From Variovorax sp. PBL-E5 (lineage in GTDB: Bacteria > Pseudomonadota > Gammaproteobacteria > Burkholderiales > Burkholderiaceae_C), in contig NZ_LR594673.1 of NCBI RefSeq assembly GCF_901827185.1, forward strand, positions 310,001 through 374,000: 64,000 nt of DNA, given 5' to 3'. How positions within the stretch are numbered: the stretch's first letter is position 1; each line of letters begins with the position of its first letter. Position numbers and translations under genes: made by a program. The notes under the pieces are model-generated. The model searched no databases, had not been told where the DNA came from, and was given only the letters and a program-made list of their open reading frames with translations. Of this stretch, positions 8,519 to 18,429 are shown piece after piece.

Positions 8519-9987
8519 ACGAGGCCGCCGTCCCGAACCTGGCCGACCCGTTGGCGCTGCATGCGCGCCAGCGGCCGACCCAGCCGGCGCTCGTGCACGG
8601 CGGTACGGTGCTGGACTATCGCGAACTCGATCTCGCGGTGCGCCGGCGCGCCGCGCGGCTGCAGGACCTGGGCGTGGAACCCGGCGGCATCGTCGGCATC
8701 GCGCTGCGCGATTCCATCGAGCATGTGCTCATGCTCTTCGCGGTGGCGCGCGCCGGCGCTGTGATCCTGCCGATGGATTGCCGCTGGAAGGAATTCGAGA
8801 AGCAGCGCCTGGCCGCGCACTTCGAGCCGGCAGCGGCGATCGTCGAGCCCGGCGGCGCATTCGAAGGCGCACGCTGCATCGCGGTCGACGAAGCCTGGCT
8901 GGCCGGCGTCGCGACGGCCGATGCCGATCGCGCGTTTCCCGATGGCGACCGCGGCCTCGTGATGTCGCTGTCCTCGGGCACGACGGGGCGGCCCAAGGGA
9001 CCGCTGGTGTCGCACCGCAAGTTCGCCAGCCGCTTCTGGACGCACTGGGTGGACCTCGGCTTCGGCAGCCGCGAGACCTACATCAACGCGACGCCGCTCT
9101 ACTTCGGCGGCGGCCGCGCCTTCAGCCTGTCGACGCTCTGTTGCGGCGGCACCGTGGTGCTCTGCCCGCCGCCTTACACGCCGGAAGAACTCGCGGCCGA
9201 AGTCGCGCGCACCGGATCGACCGTGCTGTTCCTCGTGCCCACGCTGCTGCGCCGGCTGCTCGAATGCGACGTTGCCACGCTGGCGCCGCTCAAGCGGCTC
9301 AGGACGCTGGTCTCTTCCGGCTCCGCACTCACCGCCGAGGAACGCGTGCGCATCCGCGAGACGGTCTGCCCGAACTTCATCGAGTACTACAGCTCGACCG
9401 AAGGCGGCGGTGTCTCGGTGCTGTCGTCGCAGGACCAGCTGCGCCACGGCGAGTCGGTGGGAAGGCCGGTGTTCGGCGTCGAAGTGCAGATCGTCGACGA
9501 CGCCGACCGGCTGCAACCGCCCGGCAGCATCGGGCGCATCCGCTACCGCGGGCCCGCGGTCGCCGATGGTTTCTATCGCGATCCCGAGGCCAGCCGCGAA
9601 GCCTTCCGCGACGGCTTCTTCTATCCGGGCGACCTCGGCACTTTCAACGACGAAGGCTACCTGTTCCTCAAGGGCCGGTCCAAGGACATGATCATCCGCG
9701 GCGGCATCAACATCTACCCGATGGAAGTCGAGAGCACCCTGATGAGCCACGCAGCCGTCTCCGAAGCCTCGGTGGTGGGCTGGCCCTCGCGCGAATTCGA
9801 CGAGGAGGTCGCGGCCTTCGTCGTGCGCAGCAAGGACGTGCAAGCCGGCGAGCTGCTCGCGCTGTGCAGAGAGCGGCTCGCGCCCTACAAGGTGCCGCGG
9901 CAGATCTTCTTCGTCGACGACCTGCCGCGCAATTCGCTCGGCAAGGTCGTGAAGGCGCGGCTGGTGGAAGGCCTGGCGCCGCTCTGA
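8515..9987 (+). CDS. AMP-forming acyl-CoA synthetase/ligase
   Basis: A 490-residue member of the ANL superfamily. It would activate a carboxylic acid with ATP and CoA. Motifs: the P-loop-like SSGTTGRPKG at residues 153-162, the A5-type YYSSTEGGG, the A7 GDLGTF, the A8 KGRSKDMIIRGGINIYPMEVE hinge, and the C-terminal catalytic lysine in LPRNSLGKVVKARL. Length is typical of aryl- or short-chain acid ligases. It is the last gene of the operon beginning at 4463, overlaps the previous gene by ATGA, and is probably the first catabolic step after uptake by the Bug system. Confidence 0.9.
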   Translation: MNEAAVPNLADPLALHARQRPTQPALVHGGTVLDYRELDLAVRRRAARLQDLGVEPGGIVGIALRDSIEHVLMLFAVARAGAVILPMDCRWKEFEKQRLAAHFEPAAAIVEPGGAFEGARCIAVDEAWLAGVATADADRAFPDGDRGLVMSLSSGTTGRPKGPLVSHRKFASRFWTHWVDLGFGSRETYINATPLYFGGGRAFSLSTLCCGGTVVLCPPPYTPEELAAEVARTGSTVLFLVPTLLRRLLECDVATLAPLKRLRTLVSSGSALTAEERVRIRETVCPNFIEYYSSTEGGGVSVLSSQDQLRHGESVGRPVFGVEVQIVDDADRLQPPGSIGRIRYRGPAVADGFYRDPEASREAFRDGFFYPGDLGTFNDEGYLFLKGRSKDMIIRGGINIYPMEVESTLMSHAAVSEASVVGWPSREFDEEVAAFVVRSKDVQAGELLALCRERLAPYKVPRQIFFVDDLPRNSLGKVVKARLVEGLAPL

Positions 9988-10008
9988 GCGCCCTGCCCGC
10001 GCGCCGGT

Positions 10009-10899
10009 TCAGACCAGCGCATTGAGCATGTCGTGCGCCTTGCGGCGCAGCTGCCAGCGCTGGTAGGCATCGCTGTTGAGCTGGGCCGACAGCTCGGCCG
10101 CGCAGGCCTGCAGCGTCTCGACCTGCTTGCGGCGCGGCGGATTGGGCACGTTCTGGATCGAGCCGACGATCGACAGCGCGCCGGCCAGCACGTCGCCGTT
10201 GCGGAAGATGGGCACGGCGATGGTGTTCACGCCGAGCATCATCTCGCCGTTGCAGACTTCGTAGAACTGCTCGTGGATCAGGCCGAGCCGCTTGCGGATG
10301 CGCGCCGGGTCGGTCATCGATTGCGGCGTCTCCGAGGTCATCGGGGCCGACAGCATTTCCTCCTGCACCACGGCCGGCGAGAACGCGAGTGTCAGCCGGC
10401 CCAGCGCCGAGCAATGCGGCAGCGGCCGGTTGCCGGGCTTCACGCTGATGCAGATGCGCGCATAGATGTTGTCCATGGTCGCGATCACCATCGGACTGCC
10501 GTTGATCGGCACCGCGAGCACGGAGGTTTCCTTGAGTTCGTCGCGCAGCCGCAGCAGGTAGGGCTCGGCGCGGCTGCGCAGGTCGAACTGCGTGCCGGCC
10601 GCTTCGCCGAGCTGGAACACGCGCCATCCGAGGCGGTAGCGATCGGTGGCCTGGTCCTGCTCGATCAGGCCGACCTCGCGCAAGGTCGAGAGATGGCGGT
10701 GCACGCGCGGCTTGGTTTCGCCGAGCGCCTCGGCCAGCTCGGTCACGCCCATCGCGCGCTGTGCGAGGGCGAGCTCGTCCAGCACGCGCACTGCGACCTT
10801 GACCGCTTCCACCGAGTTGAGCTTTTTCTCGCCGGGCAGCAACGACTTCCGGGTCGACGGTTTCGGCGGCGAAGGACGTGCAGCAGGGGAACGGGGCAT
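10009..10899 (-). CDS. IclR-family transcriptional regulator
   Basis: A 296-residue IclR protein with a basic, proline-rich N-terminal extension of about 27 residues, a winged HTH (VTELAEALGETKPRVHRHLS, near 55-75) and an effector-binding domain. It is divergent from the ABC-transporter/hydantoinase operon at 11057, with two palindromes in the 157-bp gap, so it probably controls that operon. Its 3' end converges with the CoA ligase ending at 9987, 21 bp away. Confidence 0.88.
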   Translation of the reverse strand: MPRSPAARPSPPKPSTRKSLLPGEKKLNSVEAVKVAVRVLDELALAQRAMGVTELAEALGETKPRVHRHLSTLREVGLIEQDQATDRYRLGWRVFQLGEAAGTQFDLRSRAEPYLLRLRDELKETSVLAVPINGSPMVIATMDNIYARICISVKPGNRPLPHCSALGRLTLAFSPAVVQEEMLSAPMTSETPQSMTDPARIRKRLGLIHEQFYEVCNGEMMLGVNTIAVPIFRNGDVLAGALSIVGSIQNVPNPPRRKQVETLQACAAELSAQLNSDAYQRWQLRRKAHDMLNALV

Positions 10900-10923
10900 G
10901 GAGTTTGGCCTTTAAATGCGACG

Positions 10924-10938
10924 TTACGTTCATCGTAA
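10924..10938. promoter_or_regulatory. Inverted repeat between iclR and ABC operon (site 1)
   Basis: TTACG-TTCAT-CGTAA, a dyad with 5-bp arms and the same 5-bp spacer seen in the 4413-4431 site. It lies 25 bp upstream of the iclR start codon, where binding could repress iclR itself. A related sequence, GACGTAAC, occurs at 10981-10988. Confidence 0.4.
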
Positions 10939-10942
10939 TCGC

Positions 10943-10977
10943 TTGTCATCTGGAATGCTATGCGATATCGTATATCG
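10943..10977 (+). promoter_or_regulatory. Possible promoter of the ABC operon with overlapping palindrome
   Basis: TTGTCA at 10943-10948 and TATCGT at 10966-10971, 17 bases apart, make a plausible sigma-70 promoter. A perfect inverted repeat, CGATAT-CGT-ATATCG (10963-10977), covers the -10 box. Occupation by the divergent IclR protein would block transcription of the operon starting at 11057. The AT content of this patch contrasts with its surroundings. Confidence 0.45.
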
Positions 10978-11056
10978 TCTGACGTAACAACATCGCTTTT
11001 GCAGACAGCGGCGCGATGGCCCGTCGACCCCTTCAAAAACTCCGAGGACCCTGCCA

Positions 11057-12217
11057 ATGAAACATCTCCGCCGTTGCGTCGTCGTCTCCGCCGTGTTGCT
11101 GGCCAGCGGGCTGCTGGCCCATGCCCAGGGCGCGCCCGCGCCCACCAAGGAGCCGCTCAAGTTCGGCCTGGCCATGCCGCTCACCGGCTCGCAGGCGCTG
11201 TTCGGCGCCGACCAGGTCAAGGCCGCGCAATGGGCCGTGCAGGACATCAATGCCAAGGGCGGCATCGAGGGCCATCCGCTCGAGATGGTGCTGCTCGACA
11301 CGCAGGCGGATCCGCGGCTGGGCATCAACGCAGTCAATCGCCTGGTCAACGTCGACAAGGTGCCGGTCTTCGGCACCGCATGGAGCGCGGTGGTCAAGTC
11401 GGTGGCGCCGATCGCCAACCGCAGCCAGGTGCTGGAACTGAGCGTCGGCGCGAACTCGCCCGACATCGCAAAGCTGGGCGACTACGTCTACACCACCTAC
11501 CCGCTCGCCGACGTCGACGTGCGCGCGCAGGCCCGCTATGCACACGACACGCTGAAGAAGGCCACGGCCGCGGTGCTCTACATCCACAACGACAGCGGCA
11601 TCGAAGGTGCGCGCATCTACCGCGATGCGTTCCAGGAAGCGGGCGGCAAGGTGGTGGCCTACGAAGCCTACGACGCCCAGGCGACCGACTACACCGGCGC
11701 GATCCTGAAGGTGCGTGCGGCCAACCCGGACATCATCCATATCCAGGGCCTGGTGGCCGACCTGCCGCAGGTCGTGGCGCAGCTGCGCCAGCTCGGCCTG
11801 AAGCAGCCGGTGTCGACCTACTCCGCGGGCTACAACCCGAAGGTGGTCGAGCAGCTGGGTGCCGCGGCCGAAGGCATGCTGGTCTCCGCGCTCGCGCCGT
11901 CGGCCGAGCAGAACGCCGATGTGGCGAAGTTCGTGGACCGCTGGCAGCAGACCGAGAAGCGCGTGCCCAACGGCCTGCCCTACACGCAGTACCTCTACGA
12001 CATGCCCTTCCTCATCGGCCAGCTCTACGCGCACCTGATCAAGACGAATCAGCCGCTGACCGGTCCCAACATGAAGAAGGCGCTGGTCGAGGTCGGCAAG
12101 TTCGACCTGCCGCTGACCGGCCTGCTCGAATTCACCAAGGACCATCGCGTGAACAAGCCGGTCTACCTGTTCGAGGTCAAGGGCGGCAAGTTCGTGCCGG
12201 TCGCGACCGTCAAGTAG
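11057..12217 (+). CDS. ABC transporter substrate-binding protein (LivK-like)
   Basis: A 386-residue periplasmic receptor of the branched-chain amino acid/amide type (Peripla_BP_6). A signal peptide ends near residue 26 (VLLASGLLAHAQG). The mature start (LKFGLAMPLTGSQALFG) and the AAQWAVQDINAKGGIEGHPL segment are family hallmarks; the two-lobed domain follows (AVLYIHNDSGIEGARIYRDA, DIIHIQGLVADLPQVVAQLR). It delivers ligand to the permeases and ATPases encoded immediately downstream. Members bind amides, urea, aromatic acids or amino acids; the hydantoinase-type enzymes later in the operon suggest a cyclic amide or ureide ligand, which is inference. Confidence 0.9.
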   Translation: MKHLRRCVVVSAVLLASGLLAHAQGAPAPTKEPLKFGLAMPLTGSQALFGADQVKAAQWAVQDINAKGGIEGHPLEMVLLDTQADPRLGINAVNRLVNVDKVPVFGTAWSAVVKSVAPIANRSQVLELSVGANSPDIAKLGDYVYTTYPLADVDVRAQARYAHDTLKKATAAVLYIHNDSGIEGARIYRDAFQEAGGKVVAYEAYDAQATDYTGAILKVRAANPDIIHIQGLVADLPQVVAQLRQLGLKQPVSTYSAGYNPKVVEQLGAAAEGMLVSALAPSAEQNADVAKFVDRWQQTEKRVPNGLPYTQYLYDMPFLIGQLYAHLIKTNQPLTGPNMKKALVEVGKFDLPLTGLLEFTKDHRVNKPVYLFEVKGGKFVPVATVK

Positions 12218-12269
12218 CCAACCCGCCGCGGCGGCCCTCCGCCGCTGCGCCCGCAAAGGTCATCGATCC

Positions 12270-13196
12270 ATGGTCGACATACAGACGCTGCTCCAGATCC
12301 TCTGGACCGGCATCGCCACCGCCACCTACGGCGTGCTGCTCGCCGCCGCGTTCTCGCTCGTGCTCAAGGTGGTCAAGGTCTGGAACTTCGCGCAGGCCGG
12401 GATGATGGGCATCGCCTACTACACGATGTACGTGGTGATCTTCCGGCTCGGCTGGCCTGCCTTGGCGGGCATCGCCGCCAGCCTGGTGATCACCATCGCG
12501 GCGGCACTCGCGATGGAGGTCTGGGGACTGCAGACTTTCCGGCGGCGCCATTCGCCGTCGCTCACCTATTTCATCTTCACGCTGGTGGTGTCGGAGTTCG
12601 TGCAGTACATGCTGGCGATGGTGTTCGGCACCGAGCCGGTGTCGCTGGCCGGCAATCTGATGTCGTCCTCGACGCTGGTCGGCGGCATCGTGATCAGCCG
12701 CTGGGACCTGACGGCTCTGGGCGTCGCCGTGGTGGTGATGGCGGCGCTCTACCTGCTGCTGAAGAAGTCGCGCTACGGCAAGTTCATGGTCGCCGTCGCC
12801 GACAACCCGCACCTGTCGCGCCTGTACGGCATCAACGTGCGCCCGGTCTATGCCGCCACCTTCGCGATCGCCTCGGTGCTGGTCGTGGCCGCCATGTACC
12901 TGTTCGGCACGCGGGCCTCGATGGTGCCCAACACGCCGCTCGAGATGATGCTGTTCGCCGTCATCGCGGCGCTGCTCGGCGGCATGGGCAACGTCTTCGG
13001 CGCGGCCGGCGCGGCGCTGTTCCTCACGCTGCTGCGCGCGTTCAGCATCCTCGTCATTCCTTCGGCATGGCAGGGGCTGATCCTCTACGCGCTGCTCTTC
13101 ATCACCATCCTGCTGTTCCCGAACGGTGTGCGCCTGCGGCGCCGCGCCAAGGTGCAGCCGGTCGCCGCCACGCCCGCGGCCGAACCCGCCGCCTGA
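12270..13196 (+). CDS. Branched-chain-type ABC transporter permease (LivH-like)
   Basis: A 308-residue integral membrane protein with about eight hydrophobic segments, beginning with WTGIATATYGVLLAAAFSL. It has the LivH order: an early VWNFAQAGMMGIAYYT loop, the variable middle, then YGINVRPVYAATFAIAS and the ALLGGMGNVFGAAGAAL glycine-rich segment. With the LivM-like partner it forms the membrane channel of the importer. It lies 52 bp after the binding-protein gene. Confidence 0.9.
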   Translation: MVDIQTLLQILWTGIATATYGVLLAAAFSLVLKVVKVWNFAQAGMMGIAYYTMYVVIFRLGWPALAGIAASLVITIAAALAMEVWGLQTFRRRHSPSLTYFIFTLVVSEFVQYMLAMVFGTEPVSLAGNLMSSSTLVGGIVISRWDLTALGVAVVVMAALYLLLKKSRYGKFMVAVADNPHLSRLYGINVRPVYAATFAIASVLVVAAMYLFGTRASMVPNTPLEMMLFAVIAALLGGMGNVFGAAGAALFLTLLRAFSILVIPSAWQGLILYALLFITILLFPNGVRLRRRAKVQPVAATPAAEPAA

Positions 13197-13229
13197 GGCG
13201 CCGCCACCGAAGCCACACGGACCCTTGCC

Positions 13230-14084
13230 ATGGAATACGTCATCTCGCTGCTGGTGCTGATCGGCCTCTACGTGATCCTCAGCGCGAGCTTCAACCTGAT
13301 CATCGGCTTCGGCGGTTTGATCAGCATCGCGCATCCGATCTTCTTCGCGCTCGGCGCCTACACGGTCGGTGCGCTGAGCGTGCAGTTCGACCTCAACCCC
13401 GTCCTCGCCGTCGCGGCCGGAGGGCTGGTGGCGCTGCTGGCTTCGTTCATGCTGTCGCTGCCCTCGCTGCGCATCTCGGGCGACTACCTGCTGATCACCA
13501 GCATCGGCTTCCAGCTCGGCCTGATCGAGATCATCAAGAACCTCGATTTCATCGGCGGCGCCGGCGGCCTGAGCGGCATCCCGAACGTGGTGGAACAACA
13601 TCGCAGCGCGACCTTCGCCGCGATCGCGCTGGGCCTGGCGCTCGCCAGCGTGCTCTTCATCCGCGCGCTGGTGCGCGGGCCCTACGGCCGCGCGATCCAG
13701 GCCATGCGCGACGACGAGCTCGCCTTCTCCGCCCTCGGCCGCAACGCGATGAACATCAAGATGACGATCTTCGCGATCGGCTCCGGCATGGCCGGCGTCG
13801 CAGGCGGCATCTACGCCTATTACTACCAGTACATCACGCCCGACCAGTTCCAGATCCTGCAGTCCGCGATGATCCTGACGATGGTGGTGGTCGGCGGCAT
13901 GGGCTCGGTCTACGGGCCGGTGGTCGGCGCGGTGCTGCTGATCGCGCTGCCCGAAGCCATCACCTTCCTCAACCTGCCCTCCGAGATCATGGGCCCGCTG
14001 CAGGGCGTGATCTTCACGCTGCTGGTGATCGTGTTCCTGTTCCTGCGGCCGCAGGGTCTGGTCGCGCCGGCGCGTGCCCGCTGA
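13230..14084 (+). CDS. Branched-chain-type ABC transporter permease (LivM-like)
   Basis: A 284-residue membrane protein with about eight hydrophobic segments. LivM features: ASFNLIIGFGGLISIAHPIF near the N-terminus, LRISGDYLLITSIGFQLGL, GRAIQAMRDDELAFSALGRN (the ATPase-contact EAA-like loop) and the GGMGSVYGPVVGAVLL segment. It partners the upstream LivH-like permease. It is shorter than many LivM proteins but complete. Confidence 0.9.
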   Translation: MEYVISLLVLIGLYVILSASFNLIIGFGGLISIAHPIFFALGAYTVGALSVQFDLNPVLAVAAGGLVALLASFMLSLPSLRISGDYLLITSIGFQLGLIEIIKNLDFIGGAGGLSGIPNVVEQHRSATFAAIALGLALASVLFIRALVRGPYGRAIQAMRDDELAFSALGRNAMNIKMTIFAIGSGMAGVAGGIYAYYYQYITPDQFQILQSAMILTMVVVGGMGSVYGPVVGAVLLIALPEAITFLNLPSEIMGPLQGVIFTLLVIVFLFLRPQGLVAPARAR

Positions 14085-14095
14085 AGGAAGCCTCG

Positions 14096-14854
14096 ATGAG
14101 CACCGTGCTTTCCCTTCAGAACGTCTGCAAGAAATTCGGCGGCGTGGTCGTGGCCGACCACATCGACCTCGAGCTGCACGCCGGCGAGATCATGGGCCTG
14201 ATCGGCCCGAACGGCGCCGGCAAGACCACGCTGTTCAACCTGATCTCCGGCGTCGTGATGCCCGATGCGGGCGAGATCGCCTTGACCGGCCGCGGGCTCC
14301 ATGCGCTGCCGCTGTACCGCCGCGCGCGCCTGGGCGTCGCGCGCACCTGGCAGCACATGCGGCTGTTCGGTTCGATGAGCGTGCTCGAGAACATGCTGGT
14401 CGGGCCCTCTCACTATCCGGGCGAATCGCTGCTGCGCGTGGTCTTCGCCGGTGGCGCGGTGCGCCGTGCCGAGCAAGCGGCGCGCGAGCACGCGATGCAG
14501 GTGCTGCAACGCATGAACATGGAATCGCTCGCCGCCGCCAGCGTCAACGACATCACCTTCGGCCAGCAGAAGCTGGTCGGCCTGGCCCGCGCACTGATGA
14601 GCGATGCGCCCTGCCTGCTGCTCGACGAACCGATGGGCGGCGTCGAAGGCAGCGCCTACGAGACCATGCGGACCATCGTCCGCGAGGAGGCGCAGGCCGG
14701 CCGCGCCGTCTGCGTGGTCGAGCACAACGTCTCCTTCATCCGCGACCTCTGCACCAGCGCCGTCTTCATGGTGCAGGGACGCATCGTGGAGCGCGGCGAT
14801 GTCGGCACCCTGCTCGAGAGCAAGGCGCTGGCCGAACTCTATTTCGGAAAGTGA
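14096..14854 (+). CDS. ABC transporter ATP-binding protein (LivG-like)
   Basis: A 252-residue ATPase. Walker A (GPNGAGKTT) is at residues 37-45. The signature region has the LivG form ITFGQQKLVGLARAL rather than LSGGQ. Walker B is CLLLDEPMGG and the H-loop is VCVVEHNVSF. The ATG at 14096 is 11 bp after the permease stop. It couples ATP hydrolysis to import with the LivF-like subunit that follows. Confidence 0.92.
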   Translation: MSTVLSLQNVCKKFGGVVVADHIDLELHAGEIMGLIGPNGAGKTTLFNLISGVVMPDAGEIALTGRGLHALPLYRRARLGVARTWQHMRLFGSMSVLENMLVGPSHYPGESLLRVVFAGGAVRRAEQAAREHAMQVLQRMNMESLAAASVNDITFGQQKLVGLARALMSDAPCLLLDEPMGGVEGSAYETMRTIVREEAQAGRAVCVVEHNVSFIRDLCTSAVFMVQGRIVERGDVGTLLESKALAELYFGK

Positions 14855-14880
14855 CGGCACCCGCCGCACCGCACCCCTCC

Positions 14881-15548
<668 letters not shown>

Positions 15549-15564
<16 letters not shown>

Positions 15565-17009
15565 CATCGCCCTCAACCGAGGAAGCCGGCGCCGCCTTCG
15601 CGCGCTTCGTGCGCTGGGTCGCGGCGCTCGAATGGAGCGATCTGTCGCCGAGCGCGCGCGAGCGCACGGTGGGGGTGCTGGCCGACGACATGGCGGCCAC
15701 CTTCAGCGCGCTCGATGAACCGCAGGTCGCGCTCGCGCAGCAGCGGCTGCGCGAGGCCGCGCTGCAAGGCGGCCCGGCCTCGCTGATCGCCGCGGGCCGG
15801 CCGCGCATGCCGATCCTGCAGGCCGCGATGGGCAACGGGCTCGCAATGGGATGGAACGAGCTGGACGAAGGCTTTCGCAAGGCGGTGTGCCATGCCGGGC
15901 TCTACGTGCTGCCCGCGCTGCTCGCGACGGCCGAGGCCGAGGACGCTTCGCTGCGCGACCTGCTGCGCGCCCTCGCGCTCGGCTACGAAGTCGTGACCCG
16001 CGTCGCGCGCACCTGGCAGTTCCCGGCGCTGCGCATCCATCCGCATGCACTGCTCGCGCCGGTCGGCGCCGCAGCCGGCGTCGCCTTCCTGCGAAGGCTG
16101 CCGGCGGACCAGATCCTCTCGGCCGTCGCGAGCGCCGCGACGATGGGCATGGCCGGGCCCTTCGACCACGCATTGAAGGGCGTCCTCGCGCGCAACACCT
16201 GGGCACCGCAGGCCGCTGTCGCCGGCCTGAACGCGGTCGAGTGGGCGCAGTGCGGCATCGGCGGCCGGGCCGCGAGCCCGCACGATGTCTATGCCGTCGC
16301 GCTGGGCGCCACGGCCGAGCTCGCCGTGCTGGCGCCGCACGCCGACGAGGGCTGGGCGGTGGAGTCCGGCTATCAGAAGATGAATGCCTGCTGCCAGTAC
16401 GCGCACTCGACGATCGAGGCGATCCAGACGCTGCTCGCGAACGAGCCCTCGCTGCGCGGCGGCGAGCGCGTGACGGCGATCACCGTCGAAGCGCATCCAC
16501 TGGCGTACGCGCTCGACGACCGCGCGCCGCGGACCACGCTCGGCGCCAAGTTCTCGGTGCCGCATGCGGCCGCGGCCGCGCTGGTGCACGGCAACGGCGG
16601 CGCGACGTCCTTCGATGCCGCATCGCTGGACGATGCGCGCATCGCACGCCTGCGCAATGCCACCACGCTGCGGCCCTTCCCCGAACTGCGGCCGTGGCCC
16701 GACGATCGGCCGTCGCGCGTGACGCTGACGGCCGACGACGGCGCGTCCTTCGATGCCCTGTGCTGGAGCGCGCAAGGCGGTCCCGACCGCCCCTTCCCCG
16801 CGGCGGCACTGTGGGACAAGGTGGCGACGCTGGCCGCGCCGCATGCGCCCGCGTTCGCGCCCGCGATGCGCCGCATGGCCGATGCCGCCGCATCGCGCGA
16901 TGGCGATGCCGACATCGGAAGGCCGTGGCGCGATTGGCTCGACGCATGTTTTGCAGAGGACGCGCCCGCGAACGCGGCGGCCCTCACCCCTCGAACAAAG
17001 GAACACTGA
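15549..17009 (+). CDS. MmgE/PrpD family protein (first copy)
   Basis: A 486-residue protein of the MmgE/PrpD fold, a group including 2-methylcitrate dehydratase, cis-aconitate decarboxylase and iminodisuccinate epimerase. The N-terminal helical segment (FVRWVAALEWSDLSPSARER) and the late MNACCQYAHSTIEAIQTLL region, equivalent to the family's substrate-loop cysteine/histidine segment, are visible. No ATG precedes the conserved start. GTG 15549 sits behind a good ribosome site (AGGAG at 15539-15543) and overlaps the LivF stop by 16 bp, so translation is probably coupled. The substrate is unknown, but a second PrpD-type gene follows two genes later. Confidence 0.82.
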
Positions 17010-17010
17010 G

Positions 17011-18429
17011 ATGCAAGCCCTGGTGCAACAGCTCGAAGAAGGCCAGGTCTGGGACCTGGAAGTGGACGTGCTGGTGGTCGGCGCCGGCGCCTGCGGCATG
17101 GCCGCCGCGATCGCCGCGCACGATGCCGGCGCGCAGGTCGCGATCCTCGAGAAACGCGAGCGGCCGGGCGGCAACTCCTCGCTCAGCACCGGCTCCGTGC
17201 CGGGCGCCGGCAGCCGCTTCCAGCGCGAGGCCGGCATCGTCGATTCGCCCGAGGTGATGGTGGCCGACCTGCTGCGCCTGTCGGGCGAAGGCGAGCTGCC
17301 GCAACTCACGCGGCGCATGGCCGCGATCTCGGCCGAGCTCTGCGAATGGCTGGTCGATAGCGTCGGCGCACGCATGGCGTTGATCACCGACTACTGCCAT
17401 GTCGGCCACACGATTGCGCGCCTGCACGCGCCGGTGTCGCGCCGCGGCCAGGACCTGGTCGACGATCTGCTGGCCGCGGTGGCCACGCGCGAGATCCCGC
17501 TGGCGACGAACAACCCGGTGCAGGTGCTCTATCTGTCCGCCGAGGGCGCGGTGGTCGGCGTGGCGGTCGGCGGCGCCGGTGTGCAGACCTCGCGCATCGG
17601 CGCGCGCAGCGTCATCCTGGCATCCAACGGCTTCGCGGCGAACCGCGAGCTCGTCAAGCAGCACTGCGGCGAGATTGCCGGCGCCGAGTATTTCGGCGCG
17701 CTCGGCAGCGAAGGCGAGGCCGTGCTGTGGGGCCGCGCGCTCGGCGCGCGGCTGGCCAACATGCAGGCCTACCAGGGCTACGCAGCCGTGGCCTATCCGC
17801 ATGGCTCGCTGCTGTCGTGGACCACGATCGAGAAAGGCGGTGTGCTCGTCAACGCGCGCGGCGAACGCTTCGGCAACGAGGACCTCGGCTACTCCGCCTA
17901 TGCGCGCCATGTGCTGGCCGAAGACACGAACGTCTATGCGGTGTTCGACGAACGCATCATGACGCTGGCCTCGAAGGAGGACGAGTTCCGCGAGCTGGTC
18001 GAGCATGGCGGGCTCAAGCAGGCGGCGTCGGCGGAAGAACTCGCGGCGCTGTTCAAGCTGCCGCCGCAAACGCTGGCCGCGACGCTGGCCGCATTCAACG
18101 AGGCCGCGGCCGGCCGCGCGCCCGATCCGCAAGGCCGCGCGCGCTTCGGCATGGCGCCATTGACGGGCCGGCTCTGGATCTGTCGCGTCACTCCGGGCCT
18201 GTTCCATACGCAGGGCGGGCTCGCGGTCGATACCGAAGGCCGCGTGCTGCGCGAGGATGGTTCGGTCATCGCCGGTCTCTATGCCGGCGGCGGCGCGGCG
18301 GCCGGCATCAGCGGGCGCGCGGGTGCCGGCGGCTATGCCTCGGGCAATGGCCTGCTGACTGCGGTCGGGCTCGGCTACCTCGCAGGCCGCGACGCAGCGG
18401 CCAAGGTCCGCGCCGGAGCCGCGGCATGA
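17011..18429 (+). CDS. FAD-binding dehydrogenase/reductase (fumarate reductase flavoprotein-like)
   Basis: A 472-residue flavoprotein of the FAD_binding_2 group. The FAD fingerprint VLVVGAGACGMAAA (glycines 24, 26 and 29) is followed by ILEKRERPGGNSSLSTG, and the C-terminus has the usual TQGGLAVDTEGRVLREDGSV and YAGGGAAAGISGRAGAGGY FAD-closing loop. Relatives reduce or dehydrogenate alpha,beta-unsaturated acids, ketosteroids or urocanate. The start follows an AAAGGA ribosome site. It is sandwiched between two MmgE/PrpD genes, suggesting a dehydration/dehydrogenation pair acting on one carbon skeleton. No haem-binding domain is present. Confidence 0.85.
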   Translation: MQALVQQLEEGQVWDLEVDVLVVGAGACGMAAAIAAHDAGAQVAILEKRERPGGNSSLSTGSVPGAGSRFQREAGIVDSPEVMVADLLRLSGEGELPQLTRRMAAISAELCEWLVDSVGARMALITDYCHVGHTIARLHAPVSRRGQDLVDDLLAAVATREIPLATNNPVQVLYLSAEGAVVGVAVGGAGVQTSRIGARSVILASNGFAANRELVKQHCGEIAGAEYFGALGSEGEAVLWGRALGARLANMQAYQGYAAVAYPHGSLLSWTTIEKGGVLVNARGERFGNEDLGYSAYARHVLAEDTNVYAVFDERIMTLASKEDEFRELVEHGGLKQAASAEELAALFKLPPQTLAATLAAFNEAAAGRAPDPQGRARFGMAPLTGRLWICRVTPGLFHTQGGLAVDTEGRVLREDGSVIAGLYAGGGAAAGISGRAGAGGYASGNGLLTAVGLGYLAGRDAAAKVRAGAAA

